NCBI GenBank assembly: GCA_964372275.1
Contig: CAYJRR010000004.1
Location: 8,093 to 72,092, forward strand
Length of the DNA: 64,000 nucleotides
From: CAYJRR01 sp964372275 [NCBI: uncultured bacterium]
GTDB lineage: Bacteria; CAYJRR01
Direction of reading: 5' to 3'
Shown here in pieces: positions 38,414 through 46,144 of this stretch. Every line of letters begins with the position of its first letter. Position 1 is the first letter of the stretch. The notes beneath the pieces were generated by a model. It was not told the origin of the DNA. It searched no databases and was given only the letters and a program-made list of their open reading frames with translations. A program made the translations under genes and the position numbers.

Positions 38414-39739
38414 TCAGTATCCGATGGAGGGTTGGGCGGCCGGCGCATGGCTCGAAGCGTCCGGCATCGTCGGCGGGTGCGCCGGCGCATCCGGCTTGGA
38501 CTTCAGGGTCCGGATCTTGGCGCGAACGGCCTCGGCGTCGGCGGCGCGCGGCTCGAGCTGAAGGTAGAAGCCCAGATAGCGCACCGCCTCCTTGTACCGG
38601 CCGGCCCCTTCCAGCGCCAGGGCGGAGTTGAAGTAGGCGGTGCTCCACGCGGGGGCCTTCTGCACCGCCAGCTCCATCTCCTTCACCACGACGTCGTAGC
38701 CGGCCTCGTTGTGCACCTGGCGGAACGACTGCTGTCCGCGGATCATCGCCTCGCGCGCGACCTCCGGAACGGGCGGGATCGGTCCTCCACCGGACGCGAG
38801 TGCGGTCACGTACTTCGCGCGCAGGCGCCGGTCGACCTGCCCGCCGATGGTCGAGTTCTCGAGGGCCTCCCGCCAGGCGTCGAGCATCGCTTCGCGATCC
38901 CCGCGCCGCTCGGCGTCGTTCCCCCGCTGTTCGGCGGCCTTGCCCACCGTGCGCTCGGTGATCCGGCCGACGAGCCACGACCCGTCGGCGCGAATCTCCG
39001 CGGACAGACGATTGAGCAGGCGCGTGAGCACCCGCTGCGTCGAAGCCTTTACCGTCTCCCCGGAGAGCGGCGCGTTCAACAGCGCCGAGCCGCCGCCGAA
39101 GATCCCCGCGCCGAGGAAGAAGCATCCGATCGCCCGGCCCACGGCGTGACTGGGGTCGGGGGCGGTGCGGATACCGTAGATCTCGCTTCCGACCGCCCCC
39201 ACGAATCCGAGGATGTAGGTGGACCAGAAGTTGAGGGCGATCGACCGCTTCGGCGTCTCCGGATCGGACGCCACGTAGCGCTTCACCACCCGGCCCGTCT
39301 CCGGGTCGACGAAGGAGAAGGCCAGCTCTCCGACGGTGTCCCCCGACCGGCCGAGAAAGGTTCCTCGAACGCCGAAGACGCCGGGGGTGCGCACGACGGC
39401 GACGCGATAATCGACTTCGCGGGGTCCGCTCCCCCTGGCTCCGTACGACACCTGCTCGATCGCGGATCCCAGCGCCACCATCACGGCGTTGGTCAGCGCG
39501 GGCTCGAGCTGGAGCTCGACCTTCGTCGCCGGATTGAACTTCACCCGTTGCACGTAGGCACCGAGGCCGCTGCCGTCGACCTCGATCTTGAGCGGGAGCT
39601 TCGGACCCGCCGCCGGCGGCGGCCGGTAGAAATCGGTACGGAGAGCGCCGCGATGCGTGCAACCGACCGCAAACAGAAGGAGCAGTCCCAGGAAGGGGCT
39701 CCGCCTCGTCGGCATCGCCTTTGGCAACGATGATTTCAT
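38414..39739 (-). CDS. Lipoprotein with TPR-like C-terminal part
   Basis: The 441-residue product starts at an ATG at 39739 (an ATG at 39715 is also possible). The signal LGLLLLFAVGC gives a lipobox AVGC. A beta-rich domain (LKIEVDGSGLGAYVQRVKF) is followed by a hydrophobic Gly-rich helix pair near 185-240 (VGRAIGCFFLGAGIFGGG) and then TPR-like repeats (AWSTAYFNSALALEGAGRYKEAV). It is likely an envelope scaffold in this operon. It lies seven bases from the next gene and five from the previous one. Confidence 0.7.
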   Translation of the reverse strand: MKSSLPKAMPTRRSPFLGLLLLFAVGCTHRGALRTDFYRPPPAAGPKLPLKIEVDGSGLGAYVQRVKFNPATKVELQLEPALTNAVMVALGSAIEQVSYGARGSGPREVDYRVAVVRTPGVFGVRGTFLGRSGDTVGELAFSFVDPETGRVVKRYVASDPETPKRSIALNFWSTYILGFVGAVGSEIYGIRTAPDPSHAVGRAIGCFFLGAGIFGGGSALLNAPLSGETVKASTQRVLTRLLNRLSAEIRADGSWLVGRITERTVGKAAEQRGNDAERRGDREAMLDAWREALENSTIGGQVDRRLRAKYVTALASGGGPIPPVPEVAREAMIRGQQSFRQVHNEAGYDVVVKEMELAVQKAPAWSTAYFNSALALEGAGRYKEAVRYLGFYLQLEPRAADAEAVRAKIRTLKSKPDAPAHPPTMPDASSHAPAAQPSIGY

Positions 39740-39744
39740 GTGGA

Positions 39745-40284
39745 TCAAATCGACACGGCGATCAGCGCGAGCAGCAGGATGAGCGCCACCCCCACCGCCG
39801 TGAAGTACATGTTCCTCCATTGCCGCGTGTCGCTCTCCGCGCTCGACGCCGCCATCGCGGGCGGATCCGCGGCCACGCGCTCGGTAACCGCCACCGGGGT
39901 CTCCGGCGCGACGGCCGACCGGTCGCCGGCGAGCTCGGCCTGCGTGTCGGGTGCGACGGGAGCCACGTCGACGGAGAGCGACGTCGGGCGGCTCCCTGCC
40001 GCCGTGTCGATGTCCTCCGCTTCGTCGACCGCGATGGCGGCGCGCAGCTCGTCGTAGAAATCGGCGCGCTCTGCGATCGACGGCTCGAACCCCGCGCGCG
40101 ACCGGACATCGATCCGGGCCCCGACCGGCCCGCGAACGGTTCCGTGGATCATCGCCCCATCGAGGTCGATGGTTTCGACCCGAGGCACCGCCCGCCCGGC
40201 GGTCGAAGAAAGCAGGACCGTCACGAGCCATGCCCAAGTGAACCGCTGGAGCGATCGAGCTTCGACGATGCGATCGAATCTCAT
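39745..40284 (-). CDS. Exported protein with C-terminal membrane anchor
   Basis: The ATG at 40284 is preceded by GGGAG at seven bases. The 179-residue product has an N-terminal signal (RFTWAWLVTVLLSSTAGRA), a small beta region (VETIDLDGAMIHGTVRGPVG), an acidic/Ala-Pro linker, and a C-terminal transmembrane helix (FTAVGVALILLLALIAVSI) that would hold it in the inner membrane. No recognised domain. Its placement inside the exported-protein operon suggests a membrane tether for that system. Confidence 0.65.
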   Translation of the reverse strand: MRFDRIVEARSLQRFTWAWLVTVLLSSTAGRAVPRVETIDLDGAMIHGTVRGPVGARIDVRSRAGFEPSIAERADFYDELRAAIAVDEAEDIDTAAGSRPTSLSVDVAPVAPDTQAELAGDRSAVAPETPVAVTERVAADPPAMAASSAESDTRQWRNMYFTAVGVALILLLALIAVSI

Positions 40285-40312
40285 GGCGATCTCCCTATTG
40301 CAGCGGCCACGC

Positions 40313-41128
40313 TCATTTTTCCCGGGTGCGGAACTTCGGATTCCAGGTGAAGCGGACGAGGTAGAGGTCGTAGGGATCGTTTCCGTCGACGGCCGGCGCA
40401 TGCTGCCAGACAAGCCCCAGCCAGGTCGCGACCGCGCCGGCGCCGACGTCGAGACCCAGCGACTCGGTGAGGTAGGGCGCCAGGCGGCGGTGCGTCCTGT
40501 CGAGGTTGTCGGGGTACGGACCGGGTCCGATCGTCGTGAGGGTACTCCTCCCGTTCCAGACGTAGGCGACGCTCGCCATCGGAGCGACCAGGAACCGATC
40601 GCCGTAGGTGAGATGAATCGAAATCGGCGCGGAGAGGGCGGTGGAGTGAATCGTACCGTCTCCTTCGTCCAACACTCCCCACGCGATGCGAGTCGTCGCC
40701 GACGTCAATCCGGCCTGGACGACGCAAAACGCCCGGTCCGAGACCAGTCGTTTCCAACCGATTGCAGTCTGTAGCGCCAAGTCGTCGGCGGTGGCGTTGT
40801 TCCACTCACCGTCGACCCGGATCCGAGCGTGACTGCCGATTCCGTGGAGGATTGCGCCGAACTCCCACGACCAGGTTCGGCTGATGCCGAGATGCAACCC
40901 GCCCAAGAGCCCGAAGCCGGTGTTGTAGGAGAAATCCCGTTCGTCGGCGACGACCGTATCGAAACCGACGACGAGCCGGAAATCGAGCGTCGAGTAGTAG
41001 CCGCGCTGCATCGGGGGAGGCGTCCAGCGAACCGAGCGCGGGACCGACGCCTGCGCGGCAGCCGACGACGAGGCGACTGCCAGCCCGCCGGCGAACGCAA
41101 TCGACTGAAGAAAACGATGGCTTCGCAT
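40313..41128 (-). CDS. Probable outer-membrane beta-barrel protein
   Basis: The 271-residue product has a signal peptide (IAFAGGLAVASSSAAAQA) and alternating hydrophobic strands such as STLDFRLVVGFDTVV, GLLGGLHLGISRTWSWEFG and VAPMASVAYVWN, ending in LYLVRFTWNPKF. The pattern of short amphipathic strands with aromatic residues suggests an outer-membrane barrel of 8-12 strands. It would supply the outer-membrane member of the operon. G+C is visibly lower here than in flanking housekeeping genes. Confidence 0.65.
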   Translation of the reverse strand: MRSHRFLQSIAFAGGLAVASSSAAAQASVPRSVRWTPPPMQRGYYSTLDFRLVVGFDTVVADERDFSYNTGFGLLGGLHLGISRTWSWEFGAILHGIGSHARIRVDGEWNNATADDLALQTAIGWKRLVSDRAFCVVQAGLTSATTRIAWGVLDEGDGTIHSTALSAPISIHLTYGDRFLVAPMASVAYVWNGRSTLTTIGPGPYPDNLDRTHRRLAPYLTESLGLDVGAGAVATWLGLVWQHAPAVDGNDPYDLYLVRFTWNPKFRTREK

Positions 41129-41140
41129 CGACCTCGCGAC

Positions 41141-41686
41141 CTACTGGACCTTGTCCTCGGGCGCCTTGCTCTCCGCATCGAGCATCGTGGCCGTGGGGTC
41201 GATGGAGCCCCCGAGGCACCACCGGTGGGGGTTTTCGATCGCCGTGGGGTTGTTTTTTGCCCACCTGCACTCCGCCTTCTTCAGCGCCTTCAACCGCTTC
41301 ACGCATTGGATCCAATGCCCACCGTCGGTGCCGGGACCGAACTCCGTGAACACTCCGGGGCTGACCGGCAGCTTTGGATTGAAGTTCTTCCGGCAGTAGT
41401 TCTCCTTCTGCCGCTCGGTCAACTCCCCCTTGAACATCTTCTGCTGCTCCGCGGTGACTTCGCCGAACGCATGGACCACGGCCTTCGGAACGGCCAGAGG
41501 ATCGCCCCCACTCTCTCCACTTTCGGCGTCAGGACCGCACGTCCCGTCGCACCTGCATTGGGGAAGCATGTTGCCATTTCCGTCGGTGCAGCCGACTTTC
41601 GATTGTCCCCAGGCAATGGAGGAGAGAACCAGCACCGAGCCAAGGCAGAAAACGCCAAGAACGTCCTTCCAGCAGCCCGCGCTCAT
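41141..41686 (-). CDS. Exported Cys-rich protein, first gene of six-gene operon
   Basis: The ATG at 41686 is preferred to a TTG at 41728. The 181-residue product has a signal (VFCLGSVLVLSSIAWGQ) and a Cys-rich head (GCTDGNGNMLPQCRCDGTCG), similar in style to the head of the coiled-coil protein encoded two genes before the operon end. Further Cys occur in ENYCRKN, WIQCVKR, AECRW and HRWCLGG, nine or more in the mature protein, suggesting disulfides formed in the periplasm. No family recognised. Confidence 0.65.
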   Translation of the reverse strand: MSAGCWKDVLGVFCLGSVLVLSSIAWGQSKVGCTDGNGNMLPQCRCDGTCGPDAESGESGGDPLAVPKAVVHAFGEVTAEQQKMFKGELTERQKENYCRKNFNPKLPVSPGVFTEFGPGTDGGHWIQCVKRLKALKKAECRWAKNNPTAIENPHRWCLGGSIDPTATMLDAESKAPEDKVQ

Positions 41687-41786
41687 CTTCCCAACCCTTC
41701 GAGAAACGATTTCTTTGGTTTGATGCAACTCGCGGGCGCATTCAAGGACGTGAACCGGCTCTCGGCAACGGAAAACTCGTGTCCGA

Positions 41787-41826
41787 TTGACATGCTACGC
41801 ACATGTGAGCATGCTATGCACATGTC
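41787..41826 (+). promoter_or_regulatory. Promoter/operator of the toxin-antitoxin operon
   Basis: A perfect -35 TTGACA lies at 41787-41792. A 16-bp direct repeat follows with one mismatch: CATGCTACGCACATGT (41791-41806) and CATGCTATGCACATGT (41810-41825), period 19 bp. GACATG (41789-41794) and CATGTC (41821-41826) also make the whole site an interrupted palindrome. The second copy covers the -10 position (41810-41815, 17-bp spacing). A dimeric ribbon-helix-helix antitoxin bound to both copies would block RNA polymerase. The predicted start of transcription falls at the ATG at 41822, implying a leaderless mRNA. Confidence 0.65.
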
Positions 41827-42055
41827 GAAGATGATTCAGATCCGAAACGTCCCCGACGAGGTCCACCGTCGGCTGAAGGCTCGAGCGGCAGAGGCGGGGA
41901 TGACGCTTTCCGATTACCTGCGCAGGGAGGTCACGGAGGTCGCGCGCCGTCCCACCGTTCACGATCTCGTGGAGCGGCTCCGCTCGCGCACCGCGGTCCA
42001 CCTGCCGACCAGCGCCGCGTCCGCCGTCCGAGAGGAGCGGGACCTTCGCACGTGA
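41822..42055 (+). CDS. Ribbon-helix-helix antitoxin (FitA/VapB type)
   Basis: The 77-residue product MSKMIQIRNVPDEVHRRLKA continues with a helix-turn-helix-like RHH core (AAEAGMTLSDYLRREV) and a disordered C-terminal tail that would wrap the toxin. It should neutralise the PIN toxin and repress the operon. Start is ambiguous between ATG 41822 and 41831, as both lie in or next to the operator. The stop overlaps the toxin GTG (GTGA). Confidence 0.9.
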   Translation: MSKMIQIRNVPDEVHRRLKARAAEAGMTLSDYLRREVTEVARRPTVHDLVERLRSRTAVHLPTSAASAVREERDLRT

Positions 42056-42450
42056 CCGTCCTGGACGCCTCTGTCGTGGTCGACCTCCTCCTGCGATCGA
42101 CGCGCGATTTCGACGCCGTAGCCGCCCGCATCGCGGCGGAGGCGCCGCGACTCGCGGCGCCGCACCTGCTGGATGCCGAAGTGGCCCAGGTGCTGCGCCG
42201 ATTCGTGCGAAGCGGCGACCTCTCGCCGTCGCGTGCGACGGAAGCGCTGATCGATCTCGACGGGCTGCCCGTGACCCGCTATCCGCACCTTCCGCTCCTT
42301 CGGCGGGCGTTCTCCCTGCGGGAGAACGCGACGATCTACGACGCGCTCTACCTGACCCTCGCCGAGGCGCTCGGCGGTCCGCTTCTGACGCGGGATCGCG
42401 CCCTCGCCTCGGTCCCCGGCCATCGCGTGCGGGTCGAGGTCTTGTCCTAG
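42052..42450 (+). CDS. PIN-domain ribonuclease toxin (VapC type)
   Basis: The 132-residue product begins with a GTG overlapping the antitoxin stop. PIN-domain acidic residues are visible: Asp5 in TVLDASVVVDLLL, Glu in LLDAEVAQVL, Asp in ATIYDALYLTLAE and Asp in LLTRDRALAS. These coordinate metal for RNA cleavage, in known VapC toxins of tRNA or rRNA. All key residues are present, so the toxin should be active. The pair sits between an accessory exported-protein operon and the lysine cluster. Confidence 0.93.
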   Translation: MTVLDASVVVDLLLRSTRDFDAVAARIAAEAPRLAAPHLLDAEVAQVLRRFVRSGDLSPSRATEALIDLDGLPVTRYPHLPLLRRAFSLRENATIYDALYLTLAEALGGPLLTRDRALASVPGHRVRVEVLS

Positions 42451-42503
42451 AGGATGGGCGCAGAAGGCCGCGCCGACCGCGGTTCGCGTCGGTTCGAGTC
42501 GCC

Positions 42504-42559
42504 TTGACCGGTCTCGACCCTCGCTGCTATCAACCCTCTTTCCTTTCAGGGGGTTGGCC
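42504..42559 (+). promoter_or_regulatory. Promoter and ribosome-binding site of the lysine cluster
   Basis: TTGACC at 42504-42509 and TATCAA at 42528-42533 (18-bp spacing) form a reasonable sigma70-type promoter. AGGGGG at 42548-42553 lies six bases before the GTG at 42560, which decides that start over the TTG at 42554. No B12 riboswitch features (B12 box) are seen, although the pathway needs cobalamin. Confidence 0.5.
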
Positions 42560-43828
42560 GTGGGCGCGCTTCGCCTTTCGGCGTGGCGGTCGGTGTCCGA
42601 CGAGGACTGGGCCGACGGACGCTGGCAACTCAAGAACCGCGTCACGACGCGCGCGGCGCTGGAGTCGGTCCTCGCCCTTTCCGACGACGAGCGGGCCGGC
42701 GTCGCCGCCGCCGAGACGAGCGGCGGATTCGAGTGGGGGATCACCCCCTACTACCTCGACCTCGTCGACCCCTCCGATCCGCGCGATCCGATCCGGTTGC
42801 AGTGCGTTCCGCGCGGCGCGGAGGGGCACGTCGTTCCGCACGACCGGGTCGATCCGCTCGGGGAGGACCCGAAGATGCCGGTGCCGGGGCTGGTGCACCG
42901 CTATCCGGATCGCGTCCTCCTGCTGTTGACCGACCGCTGCAGCGTCTATTGCCGCTTCTGCACCCGCCGGAGGCTGGTCGGGACGGAGGAGCGTCAGCTT
43001 CGCGCCGCGGAGCTGGATCGCATCGTCGACTACCTCCAGAGCCGGCCGGAGGTCCGCGAGGTGATCGTCTCCGGCGGCGATCCGCTGGTCGCCGGCGACC
43101 GATTCCTGGAGACGACGCTCGCCCGGTTGCGCGCGCTCCCGTCGATCGAGCTGTTGCGGATCCACACCCGCATGCCGGTGGTCTGCCCGCAGCGGATCAC
43201 CGCGCGGCTCGCGCGGACGCTCCGGCGCTTCCAGCCGCTCTACGTCGTCACCCACTTCAACCACCCCTACGAGGTCACCCCGGAGGCGGCGGCCGCCTGC
43301 GCGCGGCTCGCCGACGCCGGCGTGCCGCTCGCCAATCAGGCGGTGCTGCTCGCCGGGGTCAACACCGACGCCGCGATCCTCGAGGCGCTTTCCCGGGAGC
43401 TCTTGCGCGTGCGCGTCCGGCCCCACTACCTCCATCAGGGGGACCTCGCGTCGGGGACCGAGCACTTCCGCACGCCGCTCGACGCGGGTGTCCGTCTCCT
43501 CTCCGCGCTCCGAGGGCGCCTGTCGGGGCTCGGGATCCCGCAGCTGATCGTCGACCTGCCCGGCGGCAAGGGGAAGGTCTCGGTCGCGGCCGACCCGGTC
43601 GCCCGCCGCCACGGCCGCGAGATCGACTTCCACGCCCCGCTGGGAGGGACCGCGCGCTACGTCGAACCGGCGGCGACCGACCTCGCCTGCTCGACGGCCC
43701 ACGCGGTCGCGCGCCGCTACCGCATCGCGCCGACCGAGGCCCGCCCCGCCCTCGACGCGGCCGCCACCGCGCGGCGTCCGGCGGACGCTCCTCTCGTGCG
43801 ACTCGCCCGGCCGGGAGGACGACAGTGA
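42560..43828 (+). CDS. kamA: Lysine 2,3-aminomutase
   Basis: This radical-SAM/PLP enzyme converts L-lysine to L-beta-lysine, the first step of lysine fermentation. The 422-residue product has the cluster-binding motif DRCSVYCRFC (Cys127, Cys131, Cys134), the substrate region RIHTRMPVVCP and THFNHPYEVT, and DLPGGKGKV, which holds the PLP-binding lysine. EpmB-type homologues are shorter and are not followed by kamD and kamE. The C-terminal Ala/Arg-rich 40 residues are an extra tail. It overlaps the kamD start by four bases. Confidence 0.93.
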   Translation: MGALRLSAWRSVSDEDWADGRWQLKNRVTTRAALESVLALSDDERAGVAAAETSGGFEWGITPYYLDLVDPSDPRDPIRLQCVPRGAEGHVVPHDRVDPLGEDPKMPVPGLVHRYPDRVLLLLTDRCSVYCRFCTRRRLVGTEERQLRAAELDRIVDYLQSRPEVREVIVSGGDPLVAGDRFLETTLARLRALPSIELLRIHTRMPVVCPQRITARLARTLRRFQPLYVVTHFNHPYEVTPEAAAACARLADAGVPLANQAVLLAGVNTDAAILEALSRELLRVRVRPHYLHQGDLASGTEHFRTPLDAGVRLLSALRGRLSGLGIPQLIVDLPGGKGKVSVAADPVARRHGREIDFHAPLGGTARYVEPAATDLACSTAHAVARRYRIAPTEARPALDAAATARRPADAPLVRLARPGGRQ

Positions 43829-45438
43829 GCCGCGAACGCGGGCCGATCCAGGTCGACGCCAGGAAGATCGCGGCCGCGCGCGCGCTGGCCGAGTCGATCA
43901 CCGCCGACGTGCAGGCGTTCATCGACCGCCATACCACCGTTTCGGTCGAACGCAGCGTGCTGCGGCTGCTCGGCGTCGACGGCGCGCACAGGGCCGACGG
44001 CGCCGAGGTACCGCTGGTGAACGTCGTCGTCGAGGAGGTCCGAAAGGCAGGAAGGCTCGACGACGGGATCGCCTCCGTCCTCGCCGCCGCGGAGAAGACG
44101 CAGGGCGGAAGCCTCCAGGAGGTCTGCGAACGGATCGCCCGGAAGGAGATCGAGCCAGGCAGCCTTCCGCGACTCGATCCCGGCGAGGTCGAGGCGATGC
44201 TAGGGCTCAGAGCCGACGACGCGGTGGCGCGCCTGCACGCCTGCCGCGATCGGAAGCGGGAGAAGCTGGCGAAGTACGGCGACGCGACCCGGCCCTACAA
44301 CTACGTGATCGTCGCCACCGGGAACATCTTCGAGGACGTTGTGCAGGCGAAGGCCGCCGTCGACGCCGGCGCCGACATCATCGCGGTGATCCGCTCCACC
44401 GCGCAGTCGTTGCTCGACTACGTCCCGATCGGCACCACCACCACCGGCTTCGGCGGCACCTGGGCCACCCGCGAGAACTTCCGCGTGATGCGCGCCGCGC
44501 TCGACGAAGAAGAGAAGAAGCGGAACCGCTACCTCCGGCTGACCAACTACTCCTCCGGGCTGTGCATGTCGGAGATTGCGGTCCTGGCCGCGTTCGAGGA
44601 CCTCGACTGCCTGCTGAACGACTCGATGTACGGGATCCTCTTCCGCGACATCAACATGAAACGGACCTTCGTCGACCAGTACTTCAGCCGGCTGGTCTGC
44701 GCCAACGCCGGGATCATGATCCAGACCGGCGAGGACAACTACCTCACCACCGCCGAGTCGCTGGGCGCCTTCCACCAGGTCGTCGCCAGTCAGTTCATCA
44801 ACGAGTCGTTCGCCAAGCGCGCCACCCTGCCGGACGAGCTGATCGGACTCGGACACGCCTACGAGATGGACCCGGCGACCCCCGACTCCTTCCTCCTGGA
44901 GCTAGGACAGGCGCTGCTGGTCCGGGAGTGCTTCCCGCACGCGCCATTGAAGTACATGCCGCCGACGCGGCACATGACGGGCGACATCTTCTTCGGCCAC
45001 GTCTACGACTCGTTCTTCACGCTCGCGTGCGTCTGGAGCCGTCAGACGACGCAGCTTTTGGGAATGCCGACCGAGGCGGTTCACACCCCGCTCCTGATGG
45101 ACCGCTACCTCTCGCTGGGCGCGGCGAACTACGTGAAGCGGGCCGCGGCGGGGATCGCCTCTGAGGTCCGGTTCGCGCCCGACGGCATCGTCCAGACGCG
45201 CGCGCGCCAGGTGCTCGACGAGGCGCTCGCGCTCCTGGAGGAGGTCCGGCGCGTCGGATTGATGAAGGCGATCTCGCTCGCGCGCTTCGCCGACGTGAAA
45301 CGCCCGGTCGACGGCGGAAAGGGGCTGGAGGGGGTGGTTCCCAAGTCCCGCCGCTACGCGAATCCGCTGTCGGGGCGGATGCTTGAGGGCCGTCCCGCGA
45401 ATAAATCGAAGGGGCGTTCCGTCGACCTTCGCAGGTAG
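43825..45438 (+). CDS. kamD: D-lysine / beta-lysine 5,6-aminomutase alpha subunit
   Basis: The large subunit of the adenosylcobalamin- and PLP-dependent mutase moves the 6-amino group of beta-lysine to carbon 5. The 537-residue product is a TIM-barrel protein; recognisable segments are PYNYVIVATGNIFEDVVQAK, RSTAQSLLDYVPIGTTTTG and ECFPHAPLKYMPPTRHMTG. The GTG overlaps the kamA stop and follows GGGAGGAC. A lipoprotein gene interrupts the usual kamD-kamE junction. Confidence 0.95.
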   Translation: MSRERGPIQVDARKIAAARALAESITADVQAFIDRHTTVSVERSVLRLLGVDGAHRADGAEVPLVNVVVEEVRKAGRLDDGIASVLAAAEKTQGGSLQEVCERIARKEIEPGSLPRLDPGEVEAMLGLRADDAVARLHACRDRKREKLAKYGDATRPYNYVIVATGNIFEDVVQAKAAVDAGADIIAVIRSTAQSLLDYVPIGTTTTGFGGTWATRENFRVMRAALDEEEKKRNRYLRLTNYSSGLCMSEIAVLAAFEDLDCLLNDSMYGILFRDINMKRTFVDQYFSRLVCANAGIMIQTGEDNYLTTAESLGAFHQVVASQFINESFAKRATLPDELIGLGHAYEMDPATPDSFLLELGQALLVRECFPHAPLKYMPPTRHMTGDIFFGHVYDSFFTLACVWSRQTTQLLGMPTEAVHTPLLMDRYLSLGAANYVKRAAAGIASEVRFAPDGIVQTRARQVLDEALALLEEVRRVGLMKAISLARFADVKRPVDGGKGLEGVVPKSRRYANPLSGRMLEGRPANKSKGRSVDLRR

Positions 45439-45441
45439 AAT
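45436..45441 (+). promoter_or_regulatory. Candidate -10 box (TAGAAT) before inserted lipoprotein gene
   Basis: TAGAAT matches the -10 consensus at five of six positions and lies at the very end of kamD. The next start (45466) has its own GGAGGG ribosome-binding site. No good -35 is visible. It could give the lipoprotein and downstream kamE independent transcription. Confidence 0.35.
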
Positions 45442-45465
45442 CCACGAGAACTCTTGGAGGGTCCC

Positions 45466-46137
45466 ATGGTCTCCACGCCGAACCCGCGCAACGCTCCGGT
45501 CCTGGTCCCGGTCCTGACGGCGGTCGCGTCGATCGCCAGCCTCGTCGCGGGCTGCGGACCGCCGCCCGCCACGCCGCGCGCCGAGACGATCGAGCAGTGG
45601 GCGACCGGGAGCACCTCCTCCTCGAACGGATCGACGGGGACCGACTGGGCGTCGATCCAGGCGTTGGGGGAACCGGACGTCGTCGACGAGTTCGGGACTC
45701 CGATCTGCGACGACAACCCGAACGCCTGGTCGCCGGCCGAGGCCAATCCGGTGCCCGGCGTGAGCGGCGGCGACTACATCGACGATTGGCTCGAGCTCAC
45801 CTACGACTACTACGTCTTCGTACGCAAGGTCCGCATCTACGAGACGTTCGCGCCGGGGGCGATCGTGGCGGTCGACCTGGAGCGCACCGACGGCGCGCTG
45901 CCGCCGCTGCCGGTCTACGAGAACCCCGACGGCAACGGCGAGATCCCCGGGCCCACGCCGTGCCCGAGCGTCTTCAAGATCGAGACGACGAACGGACCGA
46001 CCCCCGACCAGTACAACCGGGTGGTGATCTACATCGACTCCAACCTGGTCGGCGACGTCAACGGCGTGAACGGGTCGGAGGACGACTACAACGAGATCGA
46101 CGCCGTCCAGCTGATCGGCGACATCCTCGTCGACTGA
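45466..46137 (+). CDS. Lipoprotein with discoidin-like domain inserted between kamD and kamE
   Basis: The ATG at 45466 has GGAGGG four bases upstream. The 223-residue product has a lipoprotein signal (VLTAVASIASLVAGC) and a beta-sandwich-like domain: WASIQALGEPDVVDEFG, NAWSPAEANPVPG, YIDDWLELTYDYYVFVRKVRIYETFAPGA is represented by its core LELTYDYYVFVRKVRIYET, the pattern of F5/8 type C-like domains. It has no evident role in lysine breakdown. It lies eight bases before kamE, so kamE depends on read-through from kamD or on the promoter here. Confidence 0.8.
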   Translation: MVSTPNPRNAPVLVPVLTAVASIASLVAGCGPPPATPRAETIEQWATGSTSSSNGSTGTDWASIQALGEPDVVDEFGTPICDDNPNAWSPAEANPVPGVSGGDYIDDWLELTYDYYVFVRKVRIYETFAPGAIVAVDLERTDGALPPLPVYENPDGNGEIPGPTPCPSVFKIETTNGPTPDQYNRVVIYIDSNLVGDVNGVNGSEDDYNEIDAVQLIGDILVD

Positions 46138-46144
46138 CCGGCGC

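Noticed and set aside
42488-42500. GGTTCGAGTC resembling a tRNA T-loop
   Set aside because: The flanking bases do not form a five-pair T-stem and no acceptor or anticodon stem is found nearby; it lies in the promoter region of kamA.
42451-42559. Possible cobalamin riboswitch upstream of the B12-dependent lysine pathway
   Set aside because: The gap is only about 110 bases and has no B12-box-like sequence or extended stems, so it is better explained as a plain promoter.
42560-43828. KamA homologue as EpmB (EF-P modification)
   Set aside because: It is longer than EpmB and is directly followed by kamD, kamE, kal and kce, with no EF-P or epmA gene nearby.
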